A DNA stretch of 64,000 nt from Torreya grandis (taxonomy: Eukaryota; Streptophyta; Pinopsida; Cupressales; Taxaceae): the NCBI GenBank assembly GCA_037957365.1, contig JARHVA010004251.1, positions 812,001 to 876,000 on the forward strand, given 5' to 3'. A program made the translations under genes and the position numbers. Below, piece by piece: positions 1-11,097 of the stretch. Within the stretch, counting starts at the first letter, position 1. Every line of letters begins with the position of its first letter. The notes beneath the pieces were generated by a model, which searched no databases, was not told where the DNA came from, and worked only from the letters and a program-made list of their open reading frames with translations.

Positions 1-2063
1 GAGTTAAGTGGAACATGCCATGTGTCCCATACTAACTCAGTGGAGCGGGAAAAGTGTCTACATCCACGTTCCCCTTTTGAAGCTACTCGGGAAAGGAATG
101 TTGTGGGTCCCATTTTCCATAAGTTTCTAAGCTGTTGAACATGCCACATGCCAAAGACGTAGAGCCAAGGAAAGGTTTCCTTCGGACAAATTATCTGAAG
201 GAATTCCTTCAAAAAAATTGTCTGAAGGAAATAAAGAAATAAAAGTCCTCTAAAAGAATTAAAGCCCGAAGACTGCCTGGGAGATCCCAAAGGGTAGGTA
301 CCCTCGCGAAGGACAGTCGACACTCAAAAAATAAAACTATCTTCCAAGGACCTGAAAGGCAAGTTCCCTTCGGGAAAGATCAAACCTCAAAGTGTAGCGG
401 TAAGCCCCATGTGAATTAGAAAAACAAGCGGAAGTTGCCAAGTGTCGTCTACTGAGACACAGTTTTTAGTATGTTTCAAAGCAGTGAAACGTGCCACGTG
501 TCTCATTCTAACTCAATGAAGTGCAAAAAGGTTTTGCATCCACGCTTCAAGTTTCTAGTATGTTTCAAAGCTTATTCTAACAAGCTTCTCTCAATGACCC
601 ACAGATGCTGCCACATGTCCTCACCTATTTCACAACAAAAAGTGACCAGAGCAAGCGAGAAAGACACGAAGGAATTGCTAAGGAGGATGACAGGCCTGCA
701 GATGTCAAATTTAAGACAACCAACTAGCTATTAGCTTCAAACGATGACAGACCTAAAGATGATAAATTTATGGCAATAAAGCATCTGTTGATCTTTTCAG
801 GCTTAAACACGGATCAAAATGCATTCAAAGACCTTAAGGCCAAGGCCAAAAGAAAGAACTGCCATGAAAATGAACCATGAAAACCAAAAAAGGGAAAAGG
901 TAGCCTAAGGGCTCAAATCACAACAGGAAGAGACAAAGAGGGAAATATCTGCAAGAGTTATTTCCATTAGGTGGAACAGTTCATCAGGTAGATATTTGGG
1001 CCTACAAACATTGAAAGCGCAGCCTGTTTGTCTCCTTTGGAGTAAAGGCAAAGTGGACAGCTGCACAAATAATAGGTGATAGAATAAGTTACTCAAGCTC
1101 AAGAGAAGACATTCAAGATGATTCAACATGCCATAGTTAAGGTAGCCACCCTATTCCATCATGGCCCTCCCTGACAGAACCAAAAATGCATCCAAGGCAT
1201 TAATGCATAGCATGGGATGCTCCATGGGACAAAGTGCCAAGCCTTCCTTGGCCTCTATATAATGTAATCTCTTGTATCATTTAAAGGGAGATCTTCTCGT
1301 TACCAGAAGCAAAACTCTGCCCAAATTGAAAGGCATTACTGAGACTTTGAGCTCAGATTGTTCATCATATTTCTTTGTTTGAATCAGAAAGCAAGTTACT
1401 TTCAAAATTTGTGTTGTTATAGCTTGTATCATTCTAGGAGATTGTTCTTATGTATATTTCCTAAATATATTCTTGTTTATGCAATTTAACAAACAGAGCT
1501 AGTGGAAGTGATAAGGAAGGTGTCCTGAATCCAGTTACTTTCAGACTTTGTGTTGTCATAGTTGTCTTCAGTGTGTGTTTATTTTCTATTTATATGTAAA
1601 GGACCTTGGGATGACTTTGTGCCCCCATTGTTTTTCATATTTCACTCTTGAGCAATCAAGGTGGAGACTTTTTGCTACATCTTAGATTGTCAGTTACTCT
1701 GTACTCTATTACCAGTTACTTATCCTACCTAAAATAAAATCATGTTGTCCCCTGCAAGAACACTTCTGAAAGAAGAGAAGTGCCTTCAGTGTTATCACTA
1801 GGATTTTATCCTTTATTTGTGAACATCATCTCTCAAAAAAGAGAGATGGATGGTATATCCTACCCCTGAGTGTTATTTTTAGCTTATATATATAGTATAT
1901 AACGCCTTTATACCTATAGGTAATCTCCCCTTGATGAGAGGAGAGATTTTTCCCCTTTGGATGTGGTAAACCTGTGACTTTGGACGACCAATCTCCCTAT
2001 GTTGTGGTTGAAGAGACCTATTTTTCTCACTAGTTAGCTGGTTGACCAAATATTCACCCAATA
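1..2063 (+). repeat. 5' LTR of gypsy element 1 (left part outside window)
   Basis: The sequence matches 9022-11097 collinearly, with about 10 percent mismatches in the first 80 bases, most of them transitions, so this is the same LTR as at 8266-11097. About 755 bases of its start lie before the window. It contains a TATATAA box at 1256-1262 and ends in CCCAATA, where the other copy has the canonical CCCAACA. A primer site follows directly. The short reading frames inside it are not genes. Confidence 0.9.
1256..1262 (+). promoter_or_regulatory. TATA box of 5' LTR, gypsy element 1
   Basis: TATATAA occurs at the same place as 10275-10281 in the 3' LTR. It sits about 800 bases before the LTR end, so R plus U5 is about 0.8 kb. 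No transcript evidence is available from sequence. Confidence 0.6.
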
Positions 2064-2068
2064 ATTTT

Positions 2069-2086
2069 TGGTGACTTTGCTGGGGA
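2069..2086 (+). other. primer binding site, tRNA-Asp type (degenerate)
   Basis: TGGTGACTTTGCTGGGGA starts 5 bases after the LTR end. It matches 14 of 18 positions of the site complementary to the 3' end of plant tRNA-Asp (TGGCGCCGTTGCCGGGGA), the primer used by Athila/Tat elements. Most differences are C-to-T type, as expected of a decayed methylated copy. Confidence 0.7.
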
Positions 2087-2399
2087 AGGACAAGTAGTTG
2101 AACCCTCAAGCTTCAAGTTGAATTAGGACCAGTCCTTTTCTATTTTTTGTTTCACAACCTGACAACTCCACACTATACCAGAAGCCACAAAGTTCAAGGT
2201 GTTGTTGACCCTGTCTTTGAGTTGGTGCAACAAGGAAATTTTGACTTACTTTCTCCCCAACTTCAAGTTCAATGATCCAGGAGTGTTCCTCCTACCCGTA
2301 CTAGGACACCGACACAAGGCAGAGCTACTTTTTCTATTGTTAGCAGAGCTTTGCCTATCCATACTCCACCCAGATTTGTTATTCTTGCTTTTAATAATC

Positions 2400-3560
2400 C
2401 AATCATGGCAGTTCAAGGCCCCTGGGGTAACTCTTTTGGTCCACTAAATTTGACTCCACCCTGCATGAGCTTCCACATAGTTCAAGGAAGAATTTCCCCA
2501 AATTTTTTGGTGATGGAAAAGTTCATCCTGATGAACACATTGCAGCCTTTAGCATAGCCTATGGCGTGATAGGCATGGAATTTGAGGACGTGGTAGTTAG
2601 GATTTTCATGGAAAAGCTACAAGGTGTTGCTGTAGACTGGTTCTACCATCTGTAAGTTATATCAGTAACTAATTAGGACACACTCAAAGCCAAATTTGAA
2701 GCTAGGTTCAAGCCTACAAAATATGCACACGCCTTGCTGGCCCAGCTCACACAAATGAAGAAGGAACCTCATGTGCCTATGAGGGATTTCATAGCAAAGT
2801 TTGACAAGCTGAGGAACTAAATTCCTGCTATTACTCAGCCGACACCTAAAAACCTCAAATGCTTCTTCATCAACTCACAACTGCCTAAAGTGAGTTTTCT
2901 ACTAAGACGTGCTGGCCACATAGACCTCAAGGTTGCTCAAGATTTGGCTACCGAAGTTGAAGATGAACTTATCTTGGCAAGAAAGATAAGGAGAGATCCA
3001 AACAGAGGTAGATCTTCTTCTTCCTCTGAATACTCCCCTTCAACCACCACTGATCCAATGGTGTAGAAGCTAGCAAATGAATTGCCAGCCCTCAAAAAAC
3101 AAATGGCACAAGGGATGTCATCTGCTCCTTCACACAGAGATGTACCAAGGAGGACATTCCCTAATCAGTCTTACCAAGGCCATGCTGCTAGGAACCAAGG
3201 GCAAACCAATCATCTTCCTCCCCCTCAGAAGAATAACCTTGCCATTGAAGCACCTCCAACTAACTCAGTGGTCAGATATCTTGAAGCTGAATTAGATTTC
3301 TCATTCCAGCCTGAGTTGAGTCCTGAAGATGATGCTAATCTCTTCATTGAATAAGAAGAAGAAGAATTAGCTGGTGACTCCAATATTGGTTTTCTAAATT
3401 ATCAGGACGAACCCAGAAGTGAAGGAAATGCAGCTAAGGGATCGTATGTTGTATTCACCCGATCCAAGAATCAATCAGCTTAACAAGCTGATAAAGAGAA
3501 GACAGAGGGGCAACCTCAACTAGCAATTTCAATTGCTAAGCATGGAACCACTCTGCCTTT
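2400..3560 (+). pseudogene. gag remnant, gypsy element 1
   Basis: Conceptual translation gives a retrotransposon gag domain: FFGDGKVHPDEHI near 2500, then FEDVVVRIFMEKLQG and a WFY motif near 2640, then LKAKFEARFKPTKYA and MRDFIAKFDKLRN. In-frame stops and short frameshifts break it (for example after WFYHL, after KLRN and near 3060). The downstream part is Ser/Pro-rich linker. It would form the particle in an intact element. This copy cannot make a full Gag. Confidence 0.8.
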
Positions 3561-3929
3561 CTAGCCAAAGGACTTGGTAGTTGCTAGAAAGGTAAGTACC
3601 CCTAACATTTCTGCACCTTCAACTTCAAATTCGTAGTCCAGTTCTCCCCTTCCCAAAACTCAAAAGGATGAACTCCCATCCTCTATGTCTAGTTCATTTC
3701 CAACATTTGATATCATTGACCATATAAATAAAACCAAAATTCAAATGTCTAAATTTGAATTTTTGCAGTCCAACCCCGTGTAATTAGACAAACTGGTTCA
3801 ATGTGTTAAAAACTAGGCCGTCCCTGTAGGACAAGCAATTCCCAAAATGACACATGATCCCCCCAGGAATGCACCTACCAGGAAAAATCTTGTCATTACC
3901 CCTCCTACTGCTCTGGGTAGGACTGAACC

Positions 3930-4270
3930 TTTCTATGTCTCATTGCTAATAAATGGACATTAGCTGAACAATTGCATCATTGATTCTTGAGCTTCAGACA
4001 ATGTCATGCTTGCTAAAGTGGTTGAATCCCTTGACCTCACACTGACCAAGACATTTGGTAGATGCTTCTCCATGGAGAACAAGCAAGTACCACTGCTGGG
4101 GCAAATTAAGGACACCCAGTTTGCATTTGCAGCCTTTCCAAATAAAAGAATCAAGATGACTGTCTTGGTAGCCGACGTCCCAGCATCATATGGCATCCTC
4201 TTGGGCAGAATTTATGTAGGTATGTTGGTGGTAAATTTATCATGGACTTATCCGAGGTGAGGATTATAGT
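3930..4270 (+). pseudogene. aspartic protease remnant, gypsy element 1
   Basis: The translation reads YVSLLINGH, NNCIIDS, stop, ASDNVM, where an intact element would have the DSGAS active site. The Gly codon is now TGA, so the catalytic loop is destroyed. Downstream residues (VVESLDLTLT through FPNKRIKMTVLVADVPASYGILLGR) match the body and the ILLGR flap/helix of retropepsins. It lies between gag and the extra RNase H. Confidence 0.75.
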
Positions 4271-4550
4271 CAAAGGTGTTATGAAGAGGCTACTCCCTGA
4301 GAAGGAAGCGAAATATGTGGTTACCCAGACCTCAGCACCTGAAGCTCAAATTCTATTTGAGTCTTCAGGCATGGGTAACTACTTTATATCTATGGATGAA
4401 GTTCATGAGGCATCTGATGAAGCCCCTACAGGTGATAACCTAGAAATGTATTCAACTAGAATAGTAGGAGAATCGATGGAGTGTAATGAAAATGTGGAAG
4501 AATCTCCCCCTCCGAATGAAGAAGAATCCAAAGAAAAATAAGTATCAAAT

Positions 4551-4965
4551 GAGGTATGGATTCTTGAATTTGATGGCAGCTGCTCCTCTACCGGTTCAGC
4601 AGCTAGGGTTGTGTTGATATCTCCTCAAGGAGATATTTTTCCTTCATCTTATAAGTTGTAGTTCAGCAACACTAATAACACAGCTAAATATGAATCTCTA
4701 TTGCTTGGATTGAGGGCTACTCGAGATAAAGGCATCAAGCTCCTTCATGTCAAAGGAGATGTTGAACTAGTGGTTTGTCAGGTGAGAAACTTGTACCAAA
4801 CCAAAAATAAAATATTACGCCACTATCACAATCTAGTCTGGGACCAAATTGAAAGATTTGATGCTTTCAGCATCTCTGCCATTCCTAGAAAATTCAATGA
4901 CCGGGCTGATACACTAGCTGTTTCAGCTACTCTCTTGGTCCCCCACCCAGACTTTAAAGGAGACA
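4551..4965 (+). pseudogene. extra archaeal-type RNase H domain (aRNH) remnant
   Basis: FDGSCSSTGSAARVVLISP, then FSNTNNTAKYESLLLGLRA, VKGDVELVVCQV and PRKFNDRADTLA are the blocks of the second, archaeal-type RNase H found in the Tat group of plant gypsy elements. The catalytic Asp of FDGS and those of GDVE and DRAD are kept. The Glu normally in the AEYE motif is Lys here (AKYE). One TAG stop breaks the domain. It lies upstream of the reverse transcriptase; in Ogre/Retand elements, as I recall, it sits between the ordinary RNase H and integrase. Confidence 0.8.
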
Positions 4966-5329
4966 AATACACTATTGATCTGGTATTTAGACCAAGTGTA
5001 CCTGATAATGCCAGTCATTGTCAAGTGTTTAACAATGACAACCAAATCATTGCCTTTTTGGAGCAAAAAGATAGCTTTGAACGGCTGCATTTTGAAGGCA
5101 GTGAACCTCAAAAGCTAGAACCAGCCCCTGAATCAAGTTCAAGCATGAATGAAGAGTTCCTATAACTTAAAGGGAATAATATTCTCAAAGGCATGGTTTC
5201 CTTAGAGAAGTTGTTTGATAAGCATGACAAATTCATCAAATAGTAGCAAATAGATTCAAGCTCCTCTCAGGAGTTTGATCAAGTAAATCTGGGAACCAAG
5301 GGAGATCTCAAGATGGTTAACATTGGTAA

Positions 5330-6274
5330 ACGATGTACTCCTGAGGAGAGGTTCAAGTTCAATACTTTGCTCAACCAGTACATGGACGTCCTAGCATACT
5401 CCTACGATGACCTGAAGTCACTCAGGCTTGATGAAATTTGACATGACATTCCTCTCAAGGCTGATTCGACACCTTACAGGTAAAAATTCAGGCAGTATAA
5501 TCCAAAAATATCAAGTACTATTCTGTCTAAGATACAAAAAAGTTAAATGCTAGGATCATTTTCCCAATCCATCATTCCAAATGGATTGCAAACATAGTGC
5601 CTGTAAGGAATAAGAATGGCAAAATTTGCCTCTGTGTGGATTTTAGAAATTTGAATCAGTCATCCTTGAAGGATAACTATCCTTTTCCAATCATGGATCA
5701 AGTGCTTCAGACAGTGACAGGTTCATAGATGTTATCAATTCTAGATGGCTTCTCAGGATATAATCAGGTTGAAGTTGGTGAGGCAGACCAGCATAAGACT
5801 GCTTTCACCACACCTTGGGGCACGTTTGCATATAGAAGGATGCCTTTTGGCTTGATAAATACTAGCACCACCTTCCAAAGAGCAATGGACCTTGATTTCA
5901 AGGATGAAATGGGTAAGTTCATTATAGTTTATCTTGATGACTTGACCATCTTTTCTAAGCATCGCCCAGATCATGTGCACCATTTGAAACAAGTGTTGGA
6001 ACGCTGCCACCAAAATGACATTTCCTTAAACCCAAAGAAGTCAATTTTTGGAGTAACAGAGGGGAAACTTCTCAGACACATTGTGTCCAAAGGAGGCATA
6101 AATATTGACTTAGACAGAGTCAAGTCTATTCAAGAGCTTACCTTTCCCACAAGTAAGACTGTTGTTCACTCTTTCTTTGGAAAGGTGAATTTCTTACAGA
6201 GGTTCATCCCTGAGTTTGTTGAGAAGACTAGACATATTGCAAACATGATGAAGGGAAAGGCCACCTTCAACTAG
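5330..6274 (+). pseudogene. reverse transcriptase remnant, gypsy element 1
   Basis: Ty3/gypsy RT blocks appear in order: ANIVPVRNKNGKICLCVDFRN near 5590-5650, NYPFPIMDQVLQ near 5680, LSILDGFSGYNQ (first catalytic Asp) near 5735, TPWGTFAYRRMPFGL near 5810, and YLDD (catalytic pair) near 5929-5940, followed by thumb sequence to 6274. The stretch 5729-6274 is open, but earlier parts carry several stops. Unlike a LINE RT it has the gypsy-type YLDD box and MPFGL. Confidence 0.9.
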
Positions 6275-6765
6275 ACTGAAGAAGGCAAGTCAACATTTGA
6301 GAATATCAAGACCGCCATTGCCCACGCTCCAATTCTAGTTTGTCCTGACTATAAAAAAGAGTTCACCATATACAGTTATGCTTCAGAACACACACTTTCA
6401 GCAATTTTGGTTCAACAAAATAAAGAAGGTATGGAATATCCTATTTCCTTCATGAGTTGTCCACTTAAATCTCATGAGCTGAAGTAATCAAACATGGAGA
6501 AGCATGCTTATGTAGTGGTGAAAGTAGTAAAGCATTTCTGCTTATACATCTTGAATTCACACACTACTACCTTGGTTCCTGACACCACAGTCAAATCCAT
6601 ACTAACTCAGCAGGAGTTTGGGATGAAAAGAGGCAATTGGATTGTAAAAATCTAAGAGTTTGATCTAGCCATCAAGCCAACAAAGCTGGTACGAGGAAAA
6701 GGCTTATGCCAATTAATTACTGATAACAAGCCAAAAGGAACATAACATGAAGAATCAGAAGAAGG
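6275..6765 (+). pseudogene. native gypsy RNase H remnant
   Basis: FENIKTAIAHAPILVCPDY, then FTIYSYASEHTLSAILVQQ and EYPISFMSCPLKSHELK followed by stop and SNMEKHAYVVVKVVKHF are the standard gypsy RNase H, directly after the RT. Usual catalytic residues have drifted: the first Asp is Tyr in YSYASE, while the Glu region (MEKHAY) is present. It contains TAA and TAG stops. Confidence 0.75.
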
Positions 6766-7930
6766 TGTGCCAACAGTCCTCTTTGTCTCCACCATGAATG
6801 AGTGGTATTCAGGTATTTCTCATTTCCTTACTTATGGTGAGTGTCCTACTCACTTATCTTATAGAGAAAGGAGAACCATCAAGCTGAAAGCTACAAATTT
6901 TGTCCTCTGGGACAACGGCCTATACAAGAGGAGCCTTGATGGAGTGTCCCTTCGTTGTGTGGACAAGGAGCAGCAAAGCCAACTTTTGAAATCCTTCCAC
7001 AATCTATCCTGTGGAGGACATTTTTTTGCTCTTATGACTTCCCATAAGATCCTGTGAGCCAGGTATTACTGGCCAACTCTCTTTCAGGATGCATACTAGT
7101 GGGTTAGGGAATGTGAACTATGCCAGTAGTTTATCGAAAGACCCAAGTTAGTTGCCCTTCCTCTCAAGCTAGTGGTCATAGAGGAGCCATTCCAACAATG
7201 AGGAATTGATTTTATTGGAGCTATAAACCCATCTTAAAATGCGAGACATGATTATGTCCTCACAGTAACAGATTACTTCACCAAGTGGGTGGAAACTGTT
7301 CCAACCAAACATGCTACTTTAGAAGTAGTGTGCAATTTCCTCAAAGAGAACATTATTTCTAGGTTTGGGGTCCCAACCAAGATTGTCACTAATAATGCAG
7401 CTTGTTTCACTTCCCAGGAGATTACTCAATTATGTTTCTACTATGGGATTACACTCTCTCACTCTTCTGATTACTTTCCACAAGGGAATGGATAGGCTGA
7501 GTCAAGCAATAAGAACCTGGTGACTATCATCAAGAAGCTGGTGGATGACAACCAAAAGACATGGCATAAAGCATTGGTTGATGCTCTATGGGCAGACAAA
7601 ATTACACTAAAGAGAGCAATTGGTATGTCTCCTTTCCAACTTCTTTATGGTATCAATGCTGAGATACCAATCACCTTGGAATTTCTAGCATTGAAATTGG
7701 CTAAGGCAATTAAAGATAAAACATATGAAAGTTCCCTTGATAAGAGGATAATGTGCCTGACTGAGCTGGATGAGTAGAGAACTACAGTGGTGGACCGAAT
7801 TTCTGCCCATCAAATTCTGGTGAAGAAGCTCTTCAACCAAAAAGTAAAGAACTATGATTTCTAGATTGGAGATCAAGTCCTGTTGTGGGACAAGAGAAGA
7901 GAACTAAAGGAGATGCATGGTAAGTTTGAT
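6766..7930 (+). pseudogene. integrase remnant, gypsy element 1
   Basis: The H2C2 zinc-binding part (HNLSCGGHF to ECELCQ) lies near 6990-7125. The core carries GIDFIGAI near 7205 (first Asp), VTNNAACFTS near 7385 (the second Asp of TDN is now Asn) and a stop followed by AESSNK near 7495 (the Glu is kept, but the Gln before it is now TAG). A C-terminal part, MSPFQLLYG near 7630, follows. The changed TDN motif and multiple stops show the enzyme is dead. Confidence 0.85.
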
Positions 7931-8591
7931 TCTCTTTAGAGAGTCTCTTTTATTATCCACTAGCTCAATGGTGAGAACAAATTCTTATTGAAATATCAAG
8001 ACGGCACTCTCTTTTCTCTGCCTCACAATGGGCAACATCTGAAGCACTTCAACTCTTGAAGTATCAGATGAGTTCACCTATACATATGTATAGTCTTTTG
8101 TTTCTATTTTGTGCTTTTCATTTTCAATTTTTTTAGCCTTTCTTTTTGGGTAGCAAGACTCCATAGCCCAATGGCATACTTTAAGGCACTGGAGATTATG
8201 GTTTCTACTCCCCTCAGTTGTGTTCCAAGTTTTCATCTGAAGGAAGTTCCCCAACTGGAGCCAGCTGTTGTCCCCAAAAAATGTCACTCATTTTTGGGAC
8301 AACCTATGGACTATTTTGGCCCTACACAGAGCAAAATTTTCTCTTCCCTTTTTCAAATTTGTCCTGAGCATTCAAATTCCTCATTTTTCAAGCTTCTCAG
8401 TTTCTACGGACTTCGCAGGAAGAAATTTATGGACTCAACATGCTTGAAATTAACAAGTTCAAAGGGTTCAATGGCTTTAATAGGTAAATTAATTTGAAAG
8501 AGCAAGTTTCCAGCACTTATACATTTCCAGGGTTGGTTCAATCAAACAGTTCAAAGTAGCATGCGAAAGAAAAAGACCAAAGAGCATAACC

Positions 8592-9640
8592 TGCCACGTG
8601 TCCGTTGTTGAGTTTCGTGGAAGGCGACAAGTGGCAGCTGTAGAAGGTTTCAATGTCTTTTTTCTCAAAGTAGCAGAATGTGCCACGTGTCATTTGTAAA
8701 TCTCAACATAGGTTGCCAAGTGTCAAAAGTTACAGTATATTCCTTTGGTTTCATTATCAAGAAAAGACTGTGGCAGGCCCCAGGTGAATTATTGAAACAA
8801 GCGGAAACCGCCAAGTGTCGACTGCTGAGACACATTATGATTTACTTCTCAAAGTAGTGGAACTTGCCATGCGTCCCTCGTAAACAAGTAGAATGCACCA
8901 AGTGCCATCATCTGCATAGATCCAAATAGTCTCAAATGTTTTTGTAGTGTTTTTGAAAGTTTAGTGGAAGTTGCCACATGTCATCTTCCGTAGGACTCTC
9001 AAAGGTATCAAAAGCTTCTATGAGTTAAGCGAAACATGCCACGTGTCCCATACTAACTCAGCGGAGTGGGACAAGTGTCTGCATCCACGCTCCCCTTTTG
9101 AAGCTACTCAGGCAAGGAATGTTGTGGGTCTTATTTTCCATAAGTCTTTAAGCAGTGGAACGTGCCACGTGCCAAAGACGCAAAGCCAAGGAAAGGTTTT
9201 CTTCAGACAAATTGTCTAAAGGAATTCCTTCAAAAAAATTATCTGAAGGAAATAAAGAAACAATAGTCCTCTGAAAGAATTAAATCCTGAAGACCGCCTG
9301 GGAGATCTTGAGGGGTAGGTACCCTTGTGGAGGACAGTCGACACTCAAAAAATGAAACTGTCTTCCAAGGCCCCAAAAGGCAAGTTCCCTCTGGGAAAGA
9401 TCAAACCTCAAAGTGTAGGGGTAAGCCTCGAGTGAATTAGAAAGACAAGTGGAATCTACCAAGTGTCGTCTACCAAGACACAGTTTCTAGTATGTTTCAA
9501 AGTAGCGAAACGTGCCATGTGTCACATTCTAACTCAGTGGAGCGTGATAAGTGTCTACATCTGTGCTTCAGGTTTCTAGTAAGTTTCAAAGCTTATTTCG
9601 ATAAGCTTCTCTCAACAACCCACAGATGCTACCATGTGTC
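8592..9640 (+). promoter_or_regulatory. array of degenerate G-box motifs in LTR U3
   Basis: GCCACGTGTC or one- to two-base variants occur at about 8593, 8682, 8715, 8810, 8866, 8973, 9038, 9164, 9458, 9514 and 9631, most inside a longer degenerate unit resembling AGTGGAACTTGCCACGTGTC. CACGTG is the core bound by plant bZIP and bHLH factors (ABRE/G-box). Function here is inference. Confidence 0.6.
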
Positions 9641-10274
9641 CTCACCTGTTTCACAGTGGAAAGTGACCAGAGCAAGTGAGAAAGACATGAAAGAATTGCT
9701 GAGGATGACAGGCCTGCAGACATCAAATTTAAGACGACTAACTAGCCGTTAGCTTTCAAATGATGATGGACCCACAAATGTCAAATTTGTGGCAATAAAG
9801 CATTTGTTGATCTTTGCAGGCTTAAACACGGACCAGAATGCATTCAAAGACCTTAAGGCCAAGGCCGAAAGAAAGAACCGCCATGAAAATGAACCATGAA
9901 AACCAAAAAAGGAAAAAGGTAGCCTGAGGGCTCAAATCATAGTAGGAAGAGACAAAGAGGGAAATATCTGCAAGAGTTATTTCCAGTAGGTGGAACAGTT
10001 CATCAGGTAGATATTTGGGCCTACAAACATTGAAAGCACATCCTATTTTTCTCCTTTGGAGTAAAGGCAAAGTGGACAGTTGCACGGATAGCAGGTGATA
10101 GAATAAGTGACTTAGGCTTAGGAGAAGACATTCAAGATGAATCAACACGCCACAGTTAAGGTAGCCGCCCTGTTCCATCATGGCCCTCCCTGACAGAACC
10201 AAAAATGCATCCAAGGCATTAATGCATAGCATGGGATCCTCCATGCGACAAAGTGCCAAGCCTTCCTTGGCCTC

Positions 10275-10281
10275 TATATAA
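10275..10281 (+). promoter_or_regulatory. TATA box of 3' LTR, gypsy element 1
   Basis: TATATAA stands before the R-U5 part, at the same place as 1256-1262 in the 5' LTR. Confidence 0.6.
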
Positions 10282-10901
10282 TGTAATCTCTTGTATCATT
10301 TGAAGGGAGATCTTCTCGTTACCAGAAGCAAAACTCTGCCCAAATTGAAAGGCATTACTGAGACTTTGAGCTCAGATTGTTCATCATATTTCTTTGTTTG
10401 AATAAGAAAGCAAGTTACTTTCAGACTTTGTGTTGTTATAGATTGTATCATTCTAGGAGATTGTTCTTATGTCTATTTCCTAAATGTATTCTTGTTTATG
10501 CAATTTAACAAGCAGAGCTAGTGGAAGTGATAAGGAAGGTGTCCTGAAGCCAGTTACTTTTAGACTTTGTGATGTCATAGTTGTCTTTAGTGTGTGTTTA
10601 TTTTCTATTTCTGTGTAAAGGACCTTGGGATGACTTTGTGCCCCCATTGTTCTTCATATTTCACTCTTGGGCAGTCAAGGTGGAGACTCTGTGCTACATC
10701 TTAGATTGCATGTTACTCTGTACTTTGTTACCAGTTACTTATCCTACCTGAAAGAAAATCTTGTTGTCCCCTGCAAGAACACTTCTGAAAGAAGAGAAGT
10801 ACCTTTAGTGTTATCACCAAGATTTTCTCCTGTGTTTGTGAACATCATCTTTGAAAAAAGAGATATGGATGGTATATCCTACCCCTGAGTGTTATTTTTA
10901 G

Positions 10902-10936
<35 letters not shown>
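10902..10936. repeat. (AT)n microsatellite in 3' LTR
   Basis: This is an uninterrupted alternating AT run of about 33 bases. The 5' LTR has only a short run at the same place (about 1886-1900), so the tract grew after insertion. Confidence 0.9.
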
Positions 10937-11097
10937 CGCTTTTACACCTATAGGGAACCTCCCCTTGATGAGAGGAGAGATTTTTCCCCTTTGGATGTGG
11001 TAAACCTGTGACTTTGGACGACCAATCTCCCTATGCTTTGGTTTAAGAGACCTATTTTGCTCACCAGTTAGCTGGTTGACAAAATATTAACCCAACA

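Larger units (their letters stand above)
8266..11097 (+). repeat. 3' LTR of gypsy element 1 (2.83 kb)
   Basis: From about 9022 it matches the LTR at window start. I place the start at TGTTGTCCCC (8266) and the end at CCCAACA (11097): TG...CA ends with an inverted TGTTG/CAACA. The start is less certain because the matching 5' copy lies outside the window and no strong polypurine tract precedes it. U3 is built of many G-box-like GCCACGTGTC motifs. TATATAA is at 10275-10281, and R-U5 carries five GACTTTG-type motifs and an expanded (AT)n tract. Confidence 0.8.

Noticed and set aside
8111..8497. 128-codon plus-strand frame
   Set aside because: It spans the end of the gypsy internal region and the start of the 3' LTR; no family features.
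9822..10259. 145-codon minus-strand frame
   Set aside because: It lies inside the LTR of gypsy element 1 and the equivalent frame in the 5' LTR is broken; hydrophobic low-information translation.
1..11097. Endogenous pararetrovirus
   Set aside because: LTRs, a tRNA-Asp-type primer site, integrase and gypsy domain order are present; no movement protein or caulimovirid coat features.
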